From positions 1-64,000 of the forward strand of contig LQPU01000026.1 in NCBI GenBank assembly GCA_002101905.1: a stretch of 64,000 nucleotides of DNA, given 5' to 3'. The DNA is from Mycobacterium shimoidei. Its GTDB lineage: Bacteria > Actinomycetota > Actinomycetes > Mycobacteriales > Mycobacteriaceae. Positions 61,548 to 64,000 of this stretch are shown one piece after another (the stretch's first letter is position 1; the number at the start of each line of letters is the position of its first letter). The notes beneath the pieces are model-generated. The model was not told where the DNA came from and did no database searches. It saw only the letters and a program-made list of their open reading frames with translations. Both the position numbers and the translations under genes were made by a program.

Positions 61548-61586
61548 GGCGTCAGATACGTCCATACTGGGTATCTGGCTGACGCC
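61548..61586. promoter_or_regulatory. Bulged inverted repeat before the XRE gene
   Basis: CAGATAC (61553-61559) and GTATCTG (61571-61577) are exact complements, and outer GGCGT (61548-61552) and ACGCC (61582-61586) also pair. It ends 13 bases before ATG 61600, the position of an autoregulatory operator. Confidence 0.5.
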
Positions 61587-61599
61587 GATGGGAGCCGTG

Positions 61600-61830
61600 A
61601 TGTCAATGGATATTCACGAGGCAGGGCTCGCGCTGAGTCTCACCGATTTGATATTCGAGACGCGCGCGGGCGCTGACATGAGTCAAGGCGACCTGGCCGA
61701 CGCACTGGGCATGGACAAGGAAACGATCGCCGCGTGGGAACGCGGCGACGTGGTGCCGCGCGTCGACGAACTCAACCGGGTGGCTCAGGTGTGCGGCAAG
61801 CGCCTGCACATCAGCATCGACGCGGACTGA
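61600..61830 (+). CDS. Small XRE-family HTH regulator
   Basis: A 76-residue DNA-binding protein consisting essentially of a Cro/CI-type HTH: LTDLIFETRAGADMSQGDLA, then DALGMDKETIAAWERGDVVP and the third helix LNRVAQVCGKRLHISI. ATG 61600 is preferred because GGGAG lies 5 bases upstream; ATG 61588 is also in frame. It stands alone between htpX and a SulP transporter. The bulged repeat at 61548-61586 is a likely operator. It shows no toxin-type partner. Confidence 0.82.
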   Translation: MSMDIHEAGLALSLTDLIFETRAGADMSQGDLADALGMDKETIAAWERGDVVPRVDELNRVAQVCGKRLHISIDAD

Positions 61831-61846
61831 TCCACCGCCGGACGGG

Positions 61847-63370
61847 CTAGCGCGCCGGAGCCAGCCGCCCGGTGATGTACACCGTCCCGCCGGTCGCGTG
61901 ATGCTGCCGCTGCCAATCCTCGATCGCCTGATGCGCGGCGTGGTCGAGGTAGCTGGTCGACACCTGGACGGTGACCACGGTGCCTGCCGGAATCGAGGCC
62001 AGCACGCTGTGCAGCCGAGGTAGGGACAGGAAGGTGCACGCGCCTTCCACCACCACGCGCCAGCCGTCGCCGTCCTGCTCGGTCGCGATCTTGGCCCGGA
62101 TCACCCGCCACCCGGTCAGGGCGATGGCCAGCAGCAGCCCAACCAGGACTCCGTGGAGCAGGTTGAAGAACACGACACCAAGCGCGGTCACCACGTAAAC
62201 GGCGATATCCCCACTGCGGCGGGCATTTTCGATGTGCGCCGGCTTGAGCAGAGTGACCCCGACAACGATCAGCAGGCCGGCCAGCGCGGCGGTGGGGATC
62301 TGTTGGACCAACGCCGCGAACGGCAGCGTGAAGACCAGGATCCAGAACCCGTGCAGTATCGCCGAAGCGCGGGACTTGGCGCCCGCGTGGACGTTGGCGG
62401 AGCTGCGGACGATCACCCCGGTGATCGGCAGCCCGCCGATCGCTCCCGATGCGATGTTGGCGGTGCCCTGTCCGATCAACTCGCGGTTGAAGTCGGTGCG
62501 CGGCCCGGTGTGCATGCGGTCGACCGTTACCGCCGAGAGCAGGCTCTCGACACTGGCGATCAAAGCGACCGTGATCACCCCGATTGCCACGGCACCCCAG
62601 TTGCCCTCGGGGATCCCCGGAAGCTGTAGCGCATCGAGCACCGACCCCTCGAGCGTGATGCGCGCCACGTGGAACGGGAAGACCACCGAAAGGACGGTCG
62701 CGGCCACGATGGCGACCAGCGGGCCGGGAACATAGGCGATGCGTTCAGGGACCCAGCGCCAGGCCACCATGATGGCGATCACAAGAACACCCAGGATGAG
62801 ACCACCGCCATGGGCGCCGACGAGTTGCTCGGGCAAGCCGATCACGTTGTGCCAGGCCGAGCTCTTGGATGCCCCGCCCAACAGCACGTGTGCTTGTTGC
62901 AGCGCGATTGTGATCCCGATGCCGGCCAGCATCGCGTGCACGACGACGGGTGAGATCGCCAGTGCGGCACGCGCGACCCGGCTCAGCCCGAGAAGCACCT
63001 GCAGCACACCCGCGGCCACCGTGATCAGGCACGTTACCGACCAGCCGAACTGATCAATCAGATCGGCGACGACCACCGTCAACCCGGCCGCCGGGCCGCT
63101 GACCTGCAGCGGTGACCCGCCGATGATCCCGACGATGATGCCACCGACTATCGCGGCGATCAGACCGGAGAGCACCGGCGCGTTGGAGGCGATTGCGATG
63201 CCCAGTGACAGCGGTAACGCGACGAGAAACACCACGATCGAGGCCGGCAGATCGTAGCGCAGGATCGATCGCAATCGGTCAGTGCGCAGCGGCGCTTGTT
63301 CAATGTTCTGGCTGGCCAGCGCTTGGGTCGGCTGAATTGGTCGCTCCCTTGTTGGATCGCGGTCAGTCAT
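61847..63370 (-). CDS. SulP-family anion transporter
   Basis: A 507-residue transporter with ten to fourteen helices. The N-terminal LRYDLPASIVVFLVALPLSL (about 37-56) and SGPAAGLTVVVADLI (about 90-104) are the SulP core motif; GIGGLPITGVIVRSSANV-type sequence near 300-318 follows. A short C-terminal part (VVVEGACTFLSLPRLHSVLA, about 445-464) is a reduced STAS domain. It could carry sulfate, bicarbonate or another anion; no carbonic anhydrase is attached. ATG 63370 is used; the frame extends to 63460. Confidence 0.9.
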   Translation of the reverse strand: MTDRDPTRERPIQPTQALASQNIEQAPLRTDRLRSILRYDLPASIVVFLVALPLSLGIAIASNAPVLSGLIAAIVGGIIVGIIGGSPLQVSGPAAGLTVVVADLIDQFGWSVTCLITVAAGVLQVLLGLSRVARAALAISPVVVHAMLAGIGITIALQQAHVLLGGASKSSAWHNVIGLPEQLVGAHGGGLILGVLVIAIMVAWRWVPERIAYVPGPLVAIVAATVLSVVFPFHVARITLEGSVLDALQLPGIPEGNWGAVAIGVITVALIASVESLLSAVTVDRMHTGPRTDFNRELIGQGTANIASGAIGGLPITGVIVRSSANVHAGAKSRASAILHGFWILVFTLPFAALVQQIPTAALAGLLIVVGVTLLKPAHIENARRSGDIAVYVVTALGVVFFNLLHGVLVGLLLAIALTGWRVIRAKIATEQDGDGWRVVVEGACTFLSLPRLHSVLASIPAGTVVTVQVSTSYLDHAAHQAIEDWQRQHHATGGTVYITGRLAPAR

Positions 63371-63550
63371 TTGAGGTGGAGGGTATCGATCACGCGTTAA
63401 CACCCCTGTATCGCAGGTTGCAGCGACGTAAACTCTTCGCCGACAAACCTTTACGAGCACCGCGCCACGTGATCAACGCTCAATTACTATGTGCGAGAAT
63501 ACTTATCGATCACAGTGCACGGCAACCGGAGCCAGTTGATACATAGAAAA

Positions 63551-63563
63551 CGCAAATTTTGCG
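63551..63563 (-). terminator. Weak terminator-like palindrome after gpdA1
   Basis: CGCAAAATTTGCG on the minus strand is followed by TTTT, 14 bases after the gpdA1 stop. The stem is short, so this is only a candidate. The rest of the 206-base gap up to 63370 is AT-rich and probably holds the SulP promoter; ATCGATCAC occurs twice in it. Confidence 0.35.
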
Positions 63564-63576
63564 GTAATTCGAGCCT

Positions 63577-64000
63577 TCAGAAGCCCGCGCCGTGAACCTC
63601 GTGTCCTGGCACCTCGGCCGTCAGCCCGCGGTAAGCCTGCTCCACCGTCGAACCGTGGTTGATCACGGCGTCGACCTCGCGGGCTATCGGCATGTTCAAC
63701 CCATACTTGTCGGCGAACTCCATGATCACGCTCGCGGCCTTGACGCCCTCGGCAACCTGATTCATCGACGAGATGATCTCGTCGATCGGTTTGCCCGCGC
63801 CCAACTGCTCGCCGACGTGCCGGTTGCGGCTGCGCTGGCTGGTGCAAGTGACAATCAGATCGCCCATTCCGGCGAGGCCGGCGAAGGTGTCACGTTGCCC
63901 GCCCATGGCCTCACCCAGCTTGGACATCTCGCGGACCGAGCGGGCCATCACCATCGCGCGGGTGTTCTCACCGATGCCCAGCGAGTAGCCCATCCCGACC
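63577..64000 (-). CDS. gpdA1: Glycerol-3-phosphate dehydrogenase (NAD(P)+), C-terminal part
   Basis: The C-terminal 140 or so residues of a GpsA-type enzyme, running off the window. Family marks are GENTRAMVMARSVREMSKLG, FAGLAGMGDLIVTCTSQRSR, NRHVGEQLGAGK and the helix VAEGVKAASVIMEFADKYGL. It reduces dihydroxyacetone phosphate to sn-glycerol 3-phosphate for phospholipid synthesis. The place after htpX matches Rv0564c gpdA1. The start lies beyond base 64000. Confidence 0.93.
   Translation of the reverse strand, partial: VGMGYSLGIGENTRAMVMARSVREMSKLGEAMGGQRDTFAGLAGMGDLIVTCTSQRSRNRHVGEQLGAGKPIDEIISSMNQVAEGVKAASVIMEFADKYGLNMPIAREVDAVINHGSTVEQAYRGLTAEVPGHEVHGAGF

Overview
The window is a high-GC chromosomal segment from a mycobacterium. 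Its backbone has the gene content and order I know from the M. tuberculosis Rv0501-Rv0564c region: galE2, acyltransferase, cyclopropane synthase, serB1, hemA-C-D-B, hemL, cytochrome c maturation, menA, menE, pitA, menB, fadD8, menC, bpoC, menD, menG/ubiE, menJ, grcC1, htpX, gpdA1. GTG and TTG starts, 4-bp start/stop overlaps and several apparently leaderless genes also fit Mycobacterium. I cannot name the species. No tRNA, rRNA, CRISPR array, transposase, integrase or PE/PPE gene was seen, and no stretch above 300 bases lacks a gene.

Layout. 1-4.2 kb: envelope genes (3' end of an epimerase, acyltransferase, mycolic-acid cyclopropane synthase, HadA-like dehydratase, SerB1). 4.2-11 kb: glutaredoxin-like protein, then the haem operon hemA-hemC-hemD-hemB followed by three small membrane proteins. 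11-15.5 kb: Tat-signal esterase, methyltransferase, a DUF2236 oxygenase with its TetR regulator, and a PucR-type regulator. 15.7-19.8 kb: an accessory secreted locus of two tandem histidine-phosphatase-like proteins that appear to have lost the second catalytic histidine, plus a large secreted protein with DUF1214-like segments. 19.8-21.3 kb: two F420-type reductases and a membrane methyltransferase behind a tandem operator. 21.4-28.6 kb: hemL and a complete System II cytochrome c maturation operon (thioredoxin, CcdA, ResB, CcsA), then a MinD-like ATPase. 28.6-29.9 kb: two small membrane proteins and an operator-flanked HTH/ClpN pair. 29.9-47.3 kb: menA, MTA phosphorylase, galE3, two large membrane proteins, glycosyltransferases, menE, pitA, menB, fadD8. 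47.4-57.6 kb: menC, an inserted four-gene block (LLM oxidoreductase, GlxA regulator, methyltransferase, DJ-1 protein), bpoC, menD, then a DsbA-like protein, an SDR and menG. 57.7-64 kb: F420 reductase, menJ, grcC1, htpX, an XRE regulator, a SulP transporter and the 3' part of gpdA1.

How it works together. Most conserved genes serve the respiratory chain: tetrapyrrole synthesis (hemA, C, D, B, L), haem attachment to cytochrome c (ccs genes), and menaquinone synthesis, prenylation, methylation and beta-isoprene reduction (menA, B, C, D, E, G, J and grcC1). The accessory genes sit between these conserved blocks. Relative to the M. tuberculosis order recalled from memory, mmpS2/mmpL2, PE_PGRS6/fabH, vapBC3 and pimB/mgtA are absent here and other genes occupy several of those places. 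The least familiar parts are the secreted pseudo-phosphatase locus, the GlxA-methyltransferase-DJ-1 cassette inside the men operon, and the HTH/ClpN pair with two operator copies.
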